From CAZBEA01 sp964519355 (lineage in GTDB: Bacteria; Patescibacteriota; Microgenomatia; Levybacterales; GWA1-39-11): DNA of 20,703 nt. Where the stretch lies: positions 1 through 20,703 of the forward strand of contig CAZFJW010000017.1 of assembly GCA_964519355.1 (NCBI GenBank), given 5' to 3'. The translations under genes were made by a program, and so were the position numbers. A model generated the notes under the pieces. That model was not told the origin of the DNA. It ran no database searches and saw only the letters and a list, made by a program, of their open reading frames with translations. Positions 8,901-15,625 of this stretch are shown piece by piece. Position 1 is the first letter of the stretch, and every line of letters starts with the position of its first letter.

Positions 8901-9151
8901 GGTGTTCCATAGTTTTTGATGAGATTGAAGCTGTCCTTAGCAAGACCAACTTTTCTTTCTGACGGATCTTTAATAGTTTCAATTACAAATACTCTGACTC
9001 CTAAATTTGATTCGCCAAGAGTAGCAATCGATTTTGCGTCCCAAAAGCCATTTGGAACTTCAACTTTTCTAACATCAAGACCGAAATTCGGGAGAAACTC
9101 CTCAATCCAATTGCTGAAAGAATCTAGGTTAAATTTTGCATTTAATATCAT
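5981..9151 (-). CDS. Type IIG/Eco57I-like adenine-N6 DNA methyltransferase with TaqI-type specificity domain
   Basis: This 1056-aa protein is a gamma-type amino-methyltransferase. The order is an N-terminal region of unclear function (about 1-200), a helical domain ending in the TGSYYTP motif (376-382), SAM motif I DPACGSG (444-450), YGIDIQP (513-519), and catalytic motif IV NPPY (668-671). A C-terminal target-recognition region (about 840-1000) follows with PKILVRQTADN and LALINSRLLNWFY, typical of TaqI-type specificity domains. It should methylate adenine in an asymmetric or bipartite site and give sequence specificity to the helicase partner. I see no clear PD-(D/E)xK nuclease in the N-terminus, so cutting is probably done by the partner's PLD domain. 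Its ATG overlaps the helicase stop as ATGA (translational coupling). It resembles DISARM DrmMI and type ISP methyltransferase halves. Confidence 0.88.
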   Translation of the reverse strand: MILNAKFNLDSFSNWIEEFLPNFGLDVRKVEVPNGFWDAKSIATLGESNLGVRVFVIETIKDPSERKVGLAKDSFNLIKNYGTPNALIAYYSENTENWRFSLLTSTPSWSEGKIITKLSNPKRHSYVLGPNAKVNTPSRFLINKGKILDFNDLKSRFSLEVVNKEFYKEISESYIKLVGGTRGEGKNKETYNAILKLPSIAEHGPSSIEFAVRLIGRIIFCWFLREKKSDSGSSLMPKELLSFNAIQSNPDYYHNVLEPIFFEVLNQPMNSRRDPFYERPYSLIPYLNGGLFSPQDDDFYRRRTGELQSQFYNTLILPDTWLKEFFTILETYNFTIDENTSIDEDLSIDPEMLGRIFENLLAEINPETGESARKSTGSYYTPRVIVDYMVDESLLLYLKQKTNIQENKLRAIISYDLSDDASYPLNESEKEVVIDAIEKVKILDPACGSGAFPIGALQKIVFILQQTDPEGQIWFHKQIQNTSPEIRRVMEREFSHRNFDYIRKLGIIRENIYGIDIQPIATEISRLRCFLTLVVDERIDDSQENRGIEPLPNLDFKFVTANSLIGLPTSNKQNQIGLFEDTEGINELREIRDMFFNASGSEREQLKLQFVQIQNKMFQRLISENRRGHAELTTMLTTWDPFGHEASSWFDPEWMFGIKDGFDLVIANPPYISFGLRGTQKMTSEERKVLVSLYPNSAEYKISFYALFMDKAIQLSKLNGGIQTYIVPDSFLVGRYFSKIRANVLNNCEIAQISWLPHKIFDAVIGYSVVYTFTRKKDIDDNHILCARWIQDGDQIPSRSYKEFSFPQSYYKAQKYNRFRLFFNQQTMDLVKKIEGNSSALDKYLVGRTGVRSLIGQKNIVSKEAKAETWQKGLISSAQVTKYSIVYDGDYINIDPEILNKGGWDYDVIHNPKILVRQTADNLTAAIDNKGYYHLNNLHSFALIKSDSQIKLQYVLALINSRLLNWFYQTISLETGRTMAQTDIETLECLPIFSSDSDKQRQLINLVENIMSLTSDKNYSQDLKKQTQVKEYEKQIDQMVYDIYGLTEEEIKIVEG
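5985..5990 (-). promoter_or_regulatory. Shine-Dalgarno GGAGGG of the ATPase gene
   Basis: GGAGGG lies inside the last codons of the methyltransferase gene, 8 bases before the ATG at 5976. It fixes the ATPase start and shows that it is translated from the polycistronic message. Confidence 0.75.
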
Positions 9152-12100
9152 GATCTTAATTCTTCAGACAAGACAACTAACTCCGAAAGTCCTTCGAGTT
9201 GGTCGACTCTTTTAAGGCTAGTTGCAATGGATTGCCTTGATACGATTTCTTGAAGTTCTCTATAGGCACTCTCTAGGTTATCCATATTAATTCTACTTAT
9301 CTGTTTATACTGTCCTTCACTCAAATCATCGTATTCCTTAATAACTTTAGTAAGATCAATTGCATAATCCTTAGCAGGAGGATGAGTCTCTATGAAAATT
9401 TGTAAAGGCTGTAATGCTTTAGCTCGATTGCCACTTATCTTGGGGAGTTGATGCTTTTCAAATAACTTGTCACGGATCAAGATAAATAATTCATTAAATG
9501 TATTATCTGGTGCTGATCCCTCTTCTTCTGCTTTTGCTGCGAAAAGAGGTAATACAATCTCAGCTGATACAATTTTTGGCTCCTCATCAACTATTTTTAT
9601 AGCAAATACATCATGATTTCCTTTCTTGCCATATGCGATTCCGCCGGAAAATTTTTGATTTAATCGTAAAACTCTACTTCTAGGTCTTATATTGATTGCT
9701 TGATTAATAACATCATCTGGCGTCTGATCATAAGCCTCACGGTGAATAGCATCCCAGGATTCATATTCTGCATCTGCATTTGCTTTTACATATTCATCTT
9801 TAAAGTAAGACTTTAAGTCTTCATCGGGGGTTAATGTTCTGATATCACTTCCTACAACAGCATTAATAAGAGTCATCTTGAGCGTGCTTATCTGCTGAAT
9901 TCTGGTTTCCGCTTCTCCTATATCAGTTGGGAAAAAGTTATAAACATACAAATTTTCAAATACCTTCTTATTAATACGATTGATACGTCCAATTCGTTGG
10001 ATGACTCTAGTTGGATTGAATGGAATGTCATAGTTAAAAATTATTCCAGCACGGTGAAGATTATAACCTTCACTAAGAGCATCTGTTGCAATAAGAACAT
10101 CATAGTCATTTGTCTGGAGGTGAGGTCTTATCCCTGCATCGAAATCGGATCTTAATAACTCACGAGTAGCTTTAGATGCGTCTTTTGCTGTGTATTTAAA
10201 AACACGATCAATGCCAGCCTTTTTTACAGCATTACCGAGATATTCTACAGTATCTGCATACGCTGAAAAAATTACGATTTTTCTTTCGGGATCTTCATTT
10301 AGTAATTCTTTAATCTTTTCAACTAAGTAATCCAATTTTGGATCTAGATCTGGCCTTGCGGCATTCTGACCAAACCACTGATCCATAATTGAGATAAGAA
10401 GCTCTGTGTCGGATTCAACATCTTGTATAAATTCAGGCTTCATCCAGTCCTTTTCTACGAAAACCATTTTATGCTTAGTATCATTGTCCTCATCAAACTG
10501 TTCTGTAAATTCTGTCTCAACGTCATCACCAGCGTCTGTGATGAATGTGTCTGGATCTGGAATTTTCCCTTTCTTTAAAATCGGAACTTTTCCTTGATCG
10601 TTATACCATCTAGTAATCAGCTGGTTAGAATTGATCATATTTTGCAGCGTGATTTTAAATGCCTCCTTGGAACTTTCGAAACGCATCACAAGTAATCGTT
10701 TCATGAAAGAAGCAATGTTTGTCTGTGCTGTCTGAAGATCTATATCGCTAAGATCTTCACCATACTTCTCTATAAATTGAGCTTTCTTATCGTCAGAAAT
10801 ATACGTTGCAGGCTTGTAGCGAGCTCCCTCAAATCCTTCGGTGTCTGAAGTTATTTTCTGGAGTGTATTTAGATATAAATTAAACAAGTCACCTAAATCA
10901 TATTCTAGAAGCTCTGGCCCGACCACGTTTGCGAACGCAATGCCTTGCTTAACAAGATTATTTTTGTATCTAGTAATGGTTTGAAGATCTAATCTTGATC
11001 TTCGAACAATAACAGGTTCAATGAGTCTTCTTAATTCTTGGGCAATTTCTTTTGTTTCGTCGTCAACTTCTTCAGGAGTTAACTTATCTCCACGAATACT
11101 TGTTCTTAACTTTCTGTATCTATCGATAAGCTCTCTAAATCTTAAAGAAAGATTGTCAACCGAACGAATAGTTGATTGACCGGGTGTTTGAAAAAGTTTT
11201 ACTAAAGCAAAGACATCCTTTGGGTCATTATTAAATGGAGTAGCAGTAAGCACTACAACTTTATTGTCCACATTGCTACGTGCCATTGAATGCAAAAGCA
11301 TATAGTCATCGGTCAGCTCGTTTCTGTATCTGTGCGCTTCGTCAAGAATTAGAAGAACTGGACCATTTACCTGCTGAGTACACCACTTATAGGCATCTTC
11401 AATTTTTCCTGAACTAAAAATTTGTGTTCCAGGGAGTCTAAAGTGCGCCTGATATTCTTCCCACTGCGTTTTGAGATGAGGCGGACATATAATTACCACA
11501 TTCATATGAGATTTTTGTGCCAAATTATATGTGATGGCTGATGCAATAACGCTTTTTCCAAGACCTACAACATCTGCAACTATTACCCCCCCGTATTGGT
11601 TAATTCGATCAATTCCCATTCTTATCGCATCAAGTTGGTATTCTAAATCTAAAAATGAATCATCCGTAATTTGACCAGGAGATATTATGTCAGTTTTTTT
11701 ATCGTTTCCGAATAACTCATGCAAAACTCTTATATACATAAGGTAAGGATTCACTATCGAGTTAATCCATAGTTTCTTAATAACCTTTTTGAATTCTTCA
11801 TTGTTATCAGGAGTTGCAATGTCAATGTTTTGACTTTCTACCCACATTGACTCAAATTTAGATTTTGCTTCTTCAAAGTCTGCTTTATCTCTCGAGGTGC
11901 TATTAAGTTCTCCCTGATCTATCAGACCGTTATATGTGAAGTTACTTGAACCCAGGAACATCGTACCCGGGAAATCATTACCCTGACTAAACTCAGTCTT
12001 GTTGTAAACAAGATAAAGCTTCCCATGCTCATCTGTATTTGTAAGTTTTATCTGAAGAGATCCATCAATTATTTTTTGTTCAAATATTTTGTATGTTTTT

Positions 12101-12450
12101 TGTGATTCGGGATCATCAAATACCTGGGACTCATTAAAAAGCTTAGAAAAACCTTCAAAGTAGCTTTCACGCTGTTCTGTCCTGGATGCAAACGTATCTC
12201 TTGGCTGGAAACGATCTAATTCAATTGGTCTACCAACCTTTTGTTGCATGGAGATAATTCTCGGAACTTCATTCGGATCGATTTGCTTTCCGACAAGAAT
12301 TCTAACCTGTTTATCTTTTAGGTGTTCTGCTAGAAGTTCAAATCCTGAGAAGTAGAAATATCCAACCTGAATGTCTATTTTATCTGCGGTTGATAACGCA
12401 TTAATAAGCGCTTGATGCATTGTTTGGTTTTTATTATCTATTAGAGCCAT
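9148..12450 (-). CDS. Phospholipase D-type nuclease fused to a SNF2/superfamily 2 helicase
   Basis: In this 1100-aa protein residues 1-205 form a PLD-like nuclease domain with H142-G-K144, GSSNFT (168-172 region) and E181. There is a single HKD unit, so it probably dimerises. A SNF2-type motor follows: Walker A-like VVGLGKS (294-300), DEAH (370-373), TATP (402-405), a long insertion (about 510-700), ATDALSEGYNL (788-798) and QRIGRINRIN (818-827). The C-terminal ~250 residues are unassigned. The expected role is an ATP-driven DNA translocase that cuts non-self DNA when the methyltransferase finds an unmodified site. It combines what DISARM encodes separately as DrmC (PLD) and DrmD (SNF2 helicase), and no DrmA/DrmB (DUF1998) gene is present. 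First gene of the three-gene defence operon. Confidence 0.88.
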   Translation of the reverse strand: MALIDNKNQTMHQALINALSTADKIDIQVGYFYFSGFELLAEHLKDKQVRILVGKQIDPNEVPRIISMQQKVGRPIELDRFQPRDTFASRTEQRESYFEGFSKLFNESQVFDDPESQKTYKIFEQKIIDGSLQIKLTNTDEHGKLYLVYNKTEFSQGNDFPGTMFLGSSNFTYNGLIDQGELNSTSRDKADFEEAKSKFESMWVESQNIDIATPDNNEEFKKVIKKLWINSIVNPYLMYIRVLHELFGNDKKTDIISPGQITDDSFLDLEYQLDAIRMGIDRINQYGGVIVADVVGLGKSVIASAITYNLAQKSHMNVVIICPPHLKTQWEEYQAHFRLPGTQIFSSGKIEDAYKWCTQQVNGPVLLILDEAHRYRNELTDDYMLLHSMARSNVDNKVVVLTATPFNNDPKDVFALVKLFQTPGQSTIRSVDNLSLRFRELIDRYRKLRTSIRGDKLTPEEVDDETKEIAQELRRLIEPVIVRRSRLDLQTITRYKNNLVKQGIAFANVVGPELLEYDLGDLFNLYLNTLQKITSDTEGFEGARYKPATYISDDKKAQFIEKYGEDLSDIDLQTAQTNIASFMKRLLVMRFESSKEAFKITLQNMINSNQLITRWYNDQGKVPILKKGKIPDPDTFITDAGDDVETEFTEQFDEDNDTKHKMVFVEKDWMKPEFIQDVESDTELLISIMDQWFGQNAARPDLDPKLDYLVEKIKELLNEDPERKIVIFSAYADTVEYLGNAVKKAGIDRVFKYTAKDASKATRELLRSDFDAGIRPHLQTNDYDVLIATDALSEGYNLHRAGIIFNYDIPFNPTRVIQRIGRINRINKKVFENLYVYNFFPTDIGEAETRIQQISTLKMTLINAVVGSDIRTLTPDEDLKSYFKDEYVKANADAEYESWDAIHREAYDQTPDDVINQAINIRPRSRVLRLNQKFSGGIAYGKKGNHDVFAIKIVDEEPKIVSAEIVLPLFAAKAEEEGSAPDNTFNELFILIRDKLFEKHQLPKISGNRAKALQPLQIFIETHPPAKDYAIDLTKVIKEYDDLSEGQYKQISRINMDNLESAYRELQEIVSRQSIATSLKRVDQLEGLSELVVLSEELRS

Positions 12451-12456
12451 ATGTGA

Positions 12457-12462
12457 ATTTTA
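12457..12462 (-). promoter_or_regulatory. Likely -10 box for the defence operon, leaderless type
   Basis: TAAAAT on the minus strand ends 6 bases before the ATG of the helicase gene, the same geometry as the other genes here. A weak -35, TTCGCA (12481-12486), lies 18 bases further upstream. GGAG at 12463-12466 is 12 bases from the ATG, too far to be an efficient ribosome binding site. Confidence 0.45.
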
Positions 12463-12514
12463 CTCCTTTTGAAGCTAAATTGCGAATTTTTGGAATGTTA
12501 AATTTGCAAGGGTC

Positions 12515-12542
12515 CATCCCTACAATTTCACAATATGGGATG
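12515..12542. repeat. Short inverted repeat upstream of the defence operon
   Basis: CATCCC (12515-12520) and GGGATG (12537-12542) form a 6-bp inverted repeat around a 16-base A/T-rich centre, 65-92 bases upstream of the helicase start. It could be an operator or a weak end-of-transcript hairpin for the DUF2177 gene. It has no following T-run in the latter's direction. Confidence 0.2.
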
Positions 12543-12570
12543 TGGTTTGATATATTTTGGAAATGTGGGT

Positions 12571-12981
12571 TTATGCAGCTTTTGGCTTCCAAACCTTTAT
12601 GGATATAAGAAATGCAGCCACTGATACAAGTGATGAAAGGACTGTGCCCCAGACAAGGTCAACGACAGTTACAAGAATAGGCCAATTTTTTAAGGTGGCT
12701 AAATTAGTCAAGTCATACGTTGCATAAGAGACGAGTCCAAAAAGTGCTCCTTTTAGAATTGCATCTTTAAGAGATTTTTTTTGAAGAGAAGGTTTTATTA
12801 CAAGTATCACAAGACCCAGACAAAAGAGCAGATAGAAAAGAACTGCCGAGATCCAATTGATCTGATCATTCATCAGAAATCCAATTTGAGTGGAATAAAA
12901 ATTTTTTGAAATCAGTCCCAGCCAAACCATATCAATTGCAAGAAATATCGATAAAGTAGTCAGATATATTTTTGTGAACAT
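12571..12981 (-). CDS. DUF2177 family membrane protein
   Basis: This 136-aa protein has four predicted membrane helices (about 4-24, 42-62, 74-92, 104-128). It matches the DUF2177 pattern: AIDMVWLGLISKNFY near the N-terminus, a central GALFGLVSYATYDLTNLATLKNWP segment, and a DLVWGTVLSS segment. The biochemical role is unknown. It starts 5 bases after the stop of the TspO gene and is probably cotranscribed with it. In other bacteria DUF2177, DUF1295 and TspO genes tend to appear near photo-oxidative or lipid-stress genes. A DUF1295 gene and a peroxiredoxin lie 5-6 kb away here, though not in the same operon. No ribosome binding site is apparent. Confidence 0.82.
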   Translation of the reverse strand: MFTKIYLTTLSIFLAIDMVWLGLISKNFYSTQIGFLMNDQINWISAVLFYLLFCLGLVILVIKPSLQKKSLKDAILKGALFGLVSYATYDLTNLATLKNWPILVTVVDLVWGTVLSSLVSVAAFLISIKVWKPKAA

Positions 12982-12986
12982 AAGTC

Positions 12987-13382
12987 TTATTTATTCAGAT
13001 ACGTAATTGTGATCTGCAGTGTTGTAGCAAAAAGCACCCAAAGAAGGTAGGGGATATTAATGAGCGTGACCCATGAAATATACGGATATATTACAAAAAG
13101 TGCCCAGATGAGTGTTCCTAGAACTAGGAGTATATCAAGACTTGCAAGATAATTATTTTTTAGTCCGAATTGGATCGGGGTAAAACTAAAATTAAAAATA
13201 AGATTGAGTGCAAAAGGAATACCGATCGCAAGAGTTAGATAACCCGTTGCAATGTTATAAAAGACCGAAATGAATGATATTGCAATTATTATGTATAGAA
13301 CGGTCCACACAGGACCAAAAACAGAACTGGGAGGAGACCATGACGGTTTTTTTAATTTTTGATACCAGGAATATGTGCTCAT
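12987..13382 (-). CDS. tspO: TspO/MBR family membrane protein
   Basis: This 131-aa protein has five predicted membrane helices and the N-terminal signature WYQKLKKPSWSPPSSVFGPVW characteristic of TspO/MBR (translocator protein, tryptophan-rich sensory protein). The family binds tetrapyrroles and sterol-like ligands and is tied to oxidative and photo-oxidative stress. The usual second signature appears as ALNLIFNFSFTPIQFG. I start at the second of two adjacent ATGs (13382), which lies 7 bases after a -10 box. A longer frame runs to 13520 but crosses the divergent DUF167 gene and its N-terminal 46 residues are unlike TspO, so I reject it. It leads a two-gene operon with DUF2177. Confidence 0.85.
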   Translation of the reverse strand: MSTYSWYQKLKKPSWSPPSSVFGPVWTVLYIIIAISFISVFYNIATGYLTLAIGIPFALNLIFNFSFTPIQFGLKNNYLASLDILLVLGTLIWALFVIYPYISWVTLINIPYLLWVLFATTLQITITYLNK

Positions 13383-13389
13383 CATTCTA

Positions 13390-13395
13390 ATAGTA
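13390..13395 (-). promoter_or_regulatory. -10 box for tspO-DUF2177, part of overlapping divergent promoters
   Basis: TACTAT on the minus strand lies 7 bases before the ATG at 13382 (4 bases before the alternative ATG at 13385). Its -35 zone (about 13413-13419, TTCGCT at 18-bp spacing) overlaps the -35 of the opposite promoter at 13411-13416. Confidence 0.5.
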
Positions 13396-13410
13396 ACATC
13401 TTTGATTTTT

Positions 13411-13439
13411 TTGAGCGAATTTTTTGAAGTTGGTATAAT
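13411..13439 (+). promoter_or_regulatory. Promoter for the DUF167 gene (-35 and -10), leaderless
   Basis: TTGAGC (13411-13416), a 17-bp spacer and a perfect TATAAT (13434-13439) make the best promoter in the window. The -10 ends 6 bases before the ATG at 13446, so the transcript should be leaderless. Confidence 0.75.
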
Positions 13440-13445
13440 TTTTGT

Positions 13446-13670
13446 ATGAAGATAGAAGTTGTGGTACATCCAAATGCAAGAAGGCCTCGAGTCGAGCGGG
13501 ATCTTCTGGATATGATGCATGTGTATGTTTCAGAACCTCCTCTTGAGGGGCGAGCGAATAAGGCGGTCATTGAGACACTGGCCGAACACTTTAAGGTTAA
13601 AAAGAGTGATGTGATACTGGTCACAGGTCACAAATCAAAAATAAAAATCTTTGAAATTAATCTGTCTTAA
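13446..13670 (+). CDS. DUF167 (YggU/UPF0235) family protein
   Basis: This 74-aa protein matches the small DUF167 family: an N-terminal strand MKIEVVVHPNARRPRV, the central VSEPPLEGRANKAVIETLAEHF motif and a final VILVTGHKSKIKIFEI segment. The domain is conserved from bacteria to eukaryotes, with no settled function. It is slightly shorter than typical (~95 aa). Its stop codon (13668-13670) directly abuts the stop of the convergent nuclease-like gene, with no base between them. The long antisense frames here are shadows. Confidence 0.88.
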   Translation: MKIEVVVHPNARRPRVERDLLDMMHVYVSEPPLEGRANKAVIETLAEHFKVKKSDVILVTGHKSKIKIFEINLS

Positions 13671-14138
13671 CTATCCCAGAAATTGATGAAGGAGGGCGTG
13701 GTATTTTTCTTGAAGATCCTGCGGCACCCATGTCGCTGGAAGTAGGTCTGTGTGTCCATTGCTATTCATAATATTCCAGCATGAGTCAAAATAAAATTCG
13801 TTTTGTGATGCCAGAAATAGCCATGAGTACTCCCACTGATTATGAATTTCTTGTGCAAGAGCAGAAACCTCGGAGCTGTTGTACTCATGTCTGTATTTAA
13901 CTTCGACAAGGTATACCTCGTCTTTGTCTTTGGGAACAAGAACAAAATCAGGAGTTTTTCTGACCTGGTCCAAAATATTTTCAATATCTTTGTGGTGTCG
14001 TAGTTGTGCGATTTGAGGAAGAATAGTTTCATATCCTGTTGGATACACATTGTATTTTTCAGTTTCCAAAAACATTTGCTGGAAAATTGTCTCGACAATT
14101 TTTCCTTTTATAAGATTTTCCTGGAAAATATCACTCAT
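13671..14138 (-). CDS. Putative PD-(D/E)xK nuclease-like protein, 155 aa
   Basis: I do not recognise a named family, but the core has the layout of a PD-(D/E)xK nuclease fold. A first helix carries E16 (IVETIFQQMF), then KTPDFVLV with P63-D64, then a strand VYLVEVKYRHEY with E79-x-K81. These are the three acidic residues and lysine of that fold, and residues after 90 continue as helix-strand-helix (EIHNQWEYSWLFLAS). Restriction-endonuclease-like proteins of this size occur in defence, repair and unknown CPR families. Here it is a single gene with its own leaderless promoter and no methyltransferase beside it. It lies about 1.2 kb upstream of the defence operon's promoter, with TspO and DUF2177 between. 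Activity is inferred only. Confidence 0.7.
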   Translation of the reverse strand: MSDIFQENLIKGKIVETIFQQMFLETEKYNVYPTGYETILPQIAQLRHHKDIENILDQVRKTPDFVLVPKDKDEVYLVEVKYRHEYNSSEVSALAQEIHNQWEYSWLFLASQNEFYFDSCWNIMNSNGHTDLLPATWVPQDLQEKYHALLHQFLG

Positions 14139-14144
14139 ATAAAA

Positions 14145-14150
14145 ATTGTA
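14145..14150 (-). promoter_or_regulatory. -10 box for the PD-(D/E)xK-like gene, leaderless type
   Basis: TACAAT on the minus strand ends 6 bases before the ATG at 14138. No good -35 is seen at 16-18 bp. It is divergent from the promoter at 14233-14238. Confidence 0.55.
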
Positions 14151-14232
14151 GCATAATTTTTACGATATGGGATTTAGTTTGATATTTTATTGCAAAGTAT
14201 CTTATATTATTTTAATTCTTCGTAAAATGATA

Positions 14233-14238
14233 TATAAT
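14233..14238 (+). promoter_or_regulatory. -10 box for the 186-aa gene, leaderless type
   Basis: A perfect TATAAT lies 8 bases before the ATG at 14247. The -35 zone (TTTTAA, 14210-14215) is weak. Confidence 0.6.
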
Positions 14239-14246
14239 AGCCGATT

Positions 14247-14807
14247 ATGGAAAGACCTAATGGAAATAATCAGGCAGAAAATGCAGAAAAACCTGTATCT
14301 CCAACTGAAGCTAGAGCGAACAGGCTAATGTTCAACGGGCGATGTTTTGCAGAACGGCACTATCTTCCTGAGGCTGTCGCGATAACTGAAGGCGATGACT
14401 ATACATTGTTTAGTAATTATCTAACGCAAAGACTGGTGCGGAGGAATATCTATAATGCCTCATACTTTCTGTCACGCCCAGGCATGTCTCAATTTGCAAA
14501 GCTACCTTTGATTGGCAATTTGGTTTATGCTATGGCCAGACAAGAAATTGCAAACAGAGAAGTGCTGGAAGTAATTGAGGGAAAGACTCAGGAATTTTTG
14601 GACGCACATTACATCGAGGAGCCTGAGAGAATGCATGCAAGAACAATAGAACTTGCAGTGAATGATCTTGTCGCGCGTTCAACTGTAGAACACAGAAGCA
14701 GATCAGTAATTGTTATGCAAAAACCAGTCATCAGTGATTGGGGAGAGCGCTGGCTGGCGCAGGTACAGTTCGGACACATTGCTCAGAGTATTCCTACGCG
14801 TGAGTAA
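14247..14807 (+). CDS. Unknown protein, 186 aa
   Basis: No family is recognised. After a polar, probably disordered start (residues 1-20, rich in N, E and P), the rest looks mainly helical and soluble: FAERHYLPEAVAI, YTLFSNYLTQRLVRRNIYNA, LPLIGNLVYAMARQEI. Its base composition is more G/C-rich than many neighbours. The start is supported by a perfect -10 box 8 bases upstream. Its last 14 bases overlap the convergent 109-aa gene tail to tail. Confidence 0.65.
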   Translation: MERPNGNNQAENAEKPVSPTEARANRLMFNGRCFAERHYLPEAVAITEGDDYTLFSNYLTQRLVRRNIYNASYFLSRPGMSQFAKLPLIGNLVYAMARQEIANREVLEVIEGKTQEFLDAHYIEEPERMHARTIELAVNDLVARSTVEHRSRSVIVMQKPVISDWGERWLAQVQFGHIAQSIPTRE

Positions 14808-15123
14808 TTTTGGTCATTTGGGCTCTGACGACTTCATTTTTTCTTAATGAAACTGTATATTCTTCACCTCTATGGAGTTCTGCCTCAAGTGAAAGACCTT
14901 CTTCTTCACCGAAAAATTCATCATCACATCCTAAAACGATGGGATCATATGGGGTTTTAAATACTTGCGTAAACGCGTCGTCCTCACTGCATCTGATGAC
15001 ATAGAGCAGTACTTCCCCATCTGGCATGTGTTGAGGGATGGATTTTTGCTCGCCGGGAAGAACTCTTTTAAAAGGTTTCCAAATATGATCTGTAACATCA
15101 AAATGCCTGATTTCTGTCACCAT
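14794..15123 (-). CDS. Unknown acidic protein, 109 aa
   Basis: No family is recognised. I start at the ATG at 15123 (MVTEIRHFDVTDHIWKPFKR), because a -10 box lies 8 bases upstream of it, rather than at the 21-codon-longer frame opening at 15186. The protein looks like a small beta-rich domain: LLYVIRCSEDD, DPIVLGCDDEFFGEEEGL, LEAELHRGEEYTVSLRKNEVV. It has no membrane segment. The 3' end overlaps the convergent 186-aa gene by 14 bases. Confidence 0.6.
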   Translation of the reverse strand: MVTEIRHFDVTDHIWKPFKRVLPGEQKSIPQHMPDGEVLLYVIRCSEDDAFTQVFKTPYDPIVLGCDDEFFGEEEGLSLEAELHRGEEYTVSLRKNEVVRAQMTKITHA

Positions 15124-15131
15124 TTGTCGTG

Positions 15132-15137
15132 ATTGTA
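15132..15137 (-). promoter_or_regulatory. -10 box for the 109-aa gene, leaderless type
   Basis: TACAAT on the minus strand, 8 bases before the ATG at 15123. It argues for the shorter start and for transcription separate from the doc gene that ends at 15170. Confidence 0.5.
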
Positions 15138-15169
15138 GCACAACAGATATGTTTTGGCTGGAAAGTGAA

Positions 15170-15625
15170 TTATGTGATTTGTTCAATCATGTATTCTTCA
15201 ATAAGGGCGTTTAAGTCTTCCAATACTTTTTTTCTTTCTTTTGGAAAAGATTTGGCAACACCTTTTGCTAAATTGTATAGCAAGTCATTTGGAATTTTTA
15301 TCCATTTATTATTAAATCGTAGAAAAATGAGCAAAGTCATAACAGCAATTCTCTTATTTCCATTTTCAAATGGATGGTTTTTAATCATTGAATAGAAAAG
15401 AATTGCAGCTTGTTGTGAGATTGTTGGATACAATAATTTTCCGTCGAATGTGTGCATTGGACTTGCGAGTGCAGACTCAAGGAGCGCATTATTACGGGTG
15501 TTGTATTCAGGAATAGGCTCTTTATACGAAAGAAATTCTCGTGTTAAGTTAAAACAAAAATATTCAAAGTCTTCTGCTGTAATCCAATTGCTATGAGAAG
15601 GCAAGTCGTCGGAGTGCTGAGCCAT
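15170..15625 (-). CDS. doc: Doc-type (Fic/Doc superfamily) toxin
   Basis: This 151-aa protein carries the Fic/Doc motif HPFENGNKR (84-92) in the Doc-like NKR form. It also has the family's upstream helix NTRNNALLESALASP (43-56) and the TFDGKLLYPTISQQAAILFYSMI segment. Phage P1 Doc is a kinase that phosphorylates elongation factor Tu and stops growth. In this protein the motif residue that is Asp in P1 Doc is Asn88, a variant seen in other Doc-like proteins but one that bears on activity. The upstream frame, which encodes a 42-aa Lys/Arg-rich protein, overlaps its start by 35 bases. That is a normal toxin-antitoxin layout with translational coupling. No ribosome binding site is obvious. Confidence 0.85.
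   Translation of the reverse strand: MAQHSDDLPSHSNWITAEDFEYFCFNLTREFLSYKEPIPEYNTRNNALLESALASPMHTFDGKLLYPTISQQAAILFYSMIKNHPFENGNKRIAVMTLLIFLRFNNKWIKIPNDLLYNLAKGVAKSFPKERKKVLEDLNALIEEYMIEQIT

Noticed and set aside
11586..11592. A run of seven C in the helicase gene
   Set aside because: It encodes the Gly-Gly of the conserved segment before Walker A, so it is explained by protein sequence and is shorter than the G9 tract.
4261..12450. Canonical DISARM, BREX or type I restriction
   Set aside because: No DrmA/DrmB (DUF1998), no BREX PglZ/BrxC and no HsdS/HsdM pair are present. The methyltransferase carries its own specificity domain.
13382..13624. An 80-codon minus-strand frame and the long tspO extension to 13520
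   Set aside because: Both cross the DUF167 gene, which has family motifs and a near-perfect promoter, and neither carries conserved sequence.
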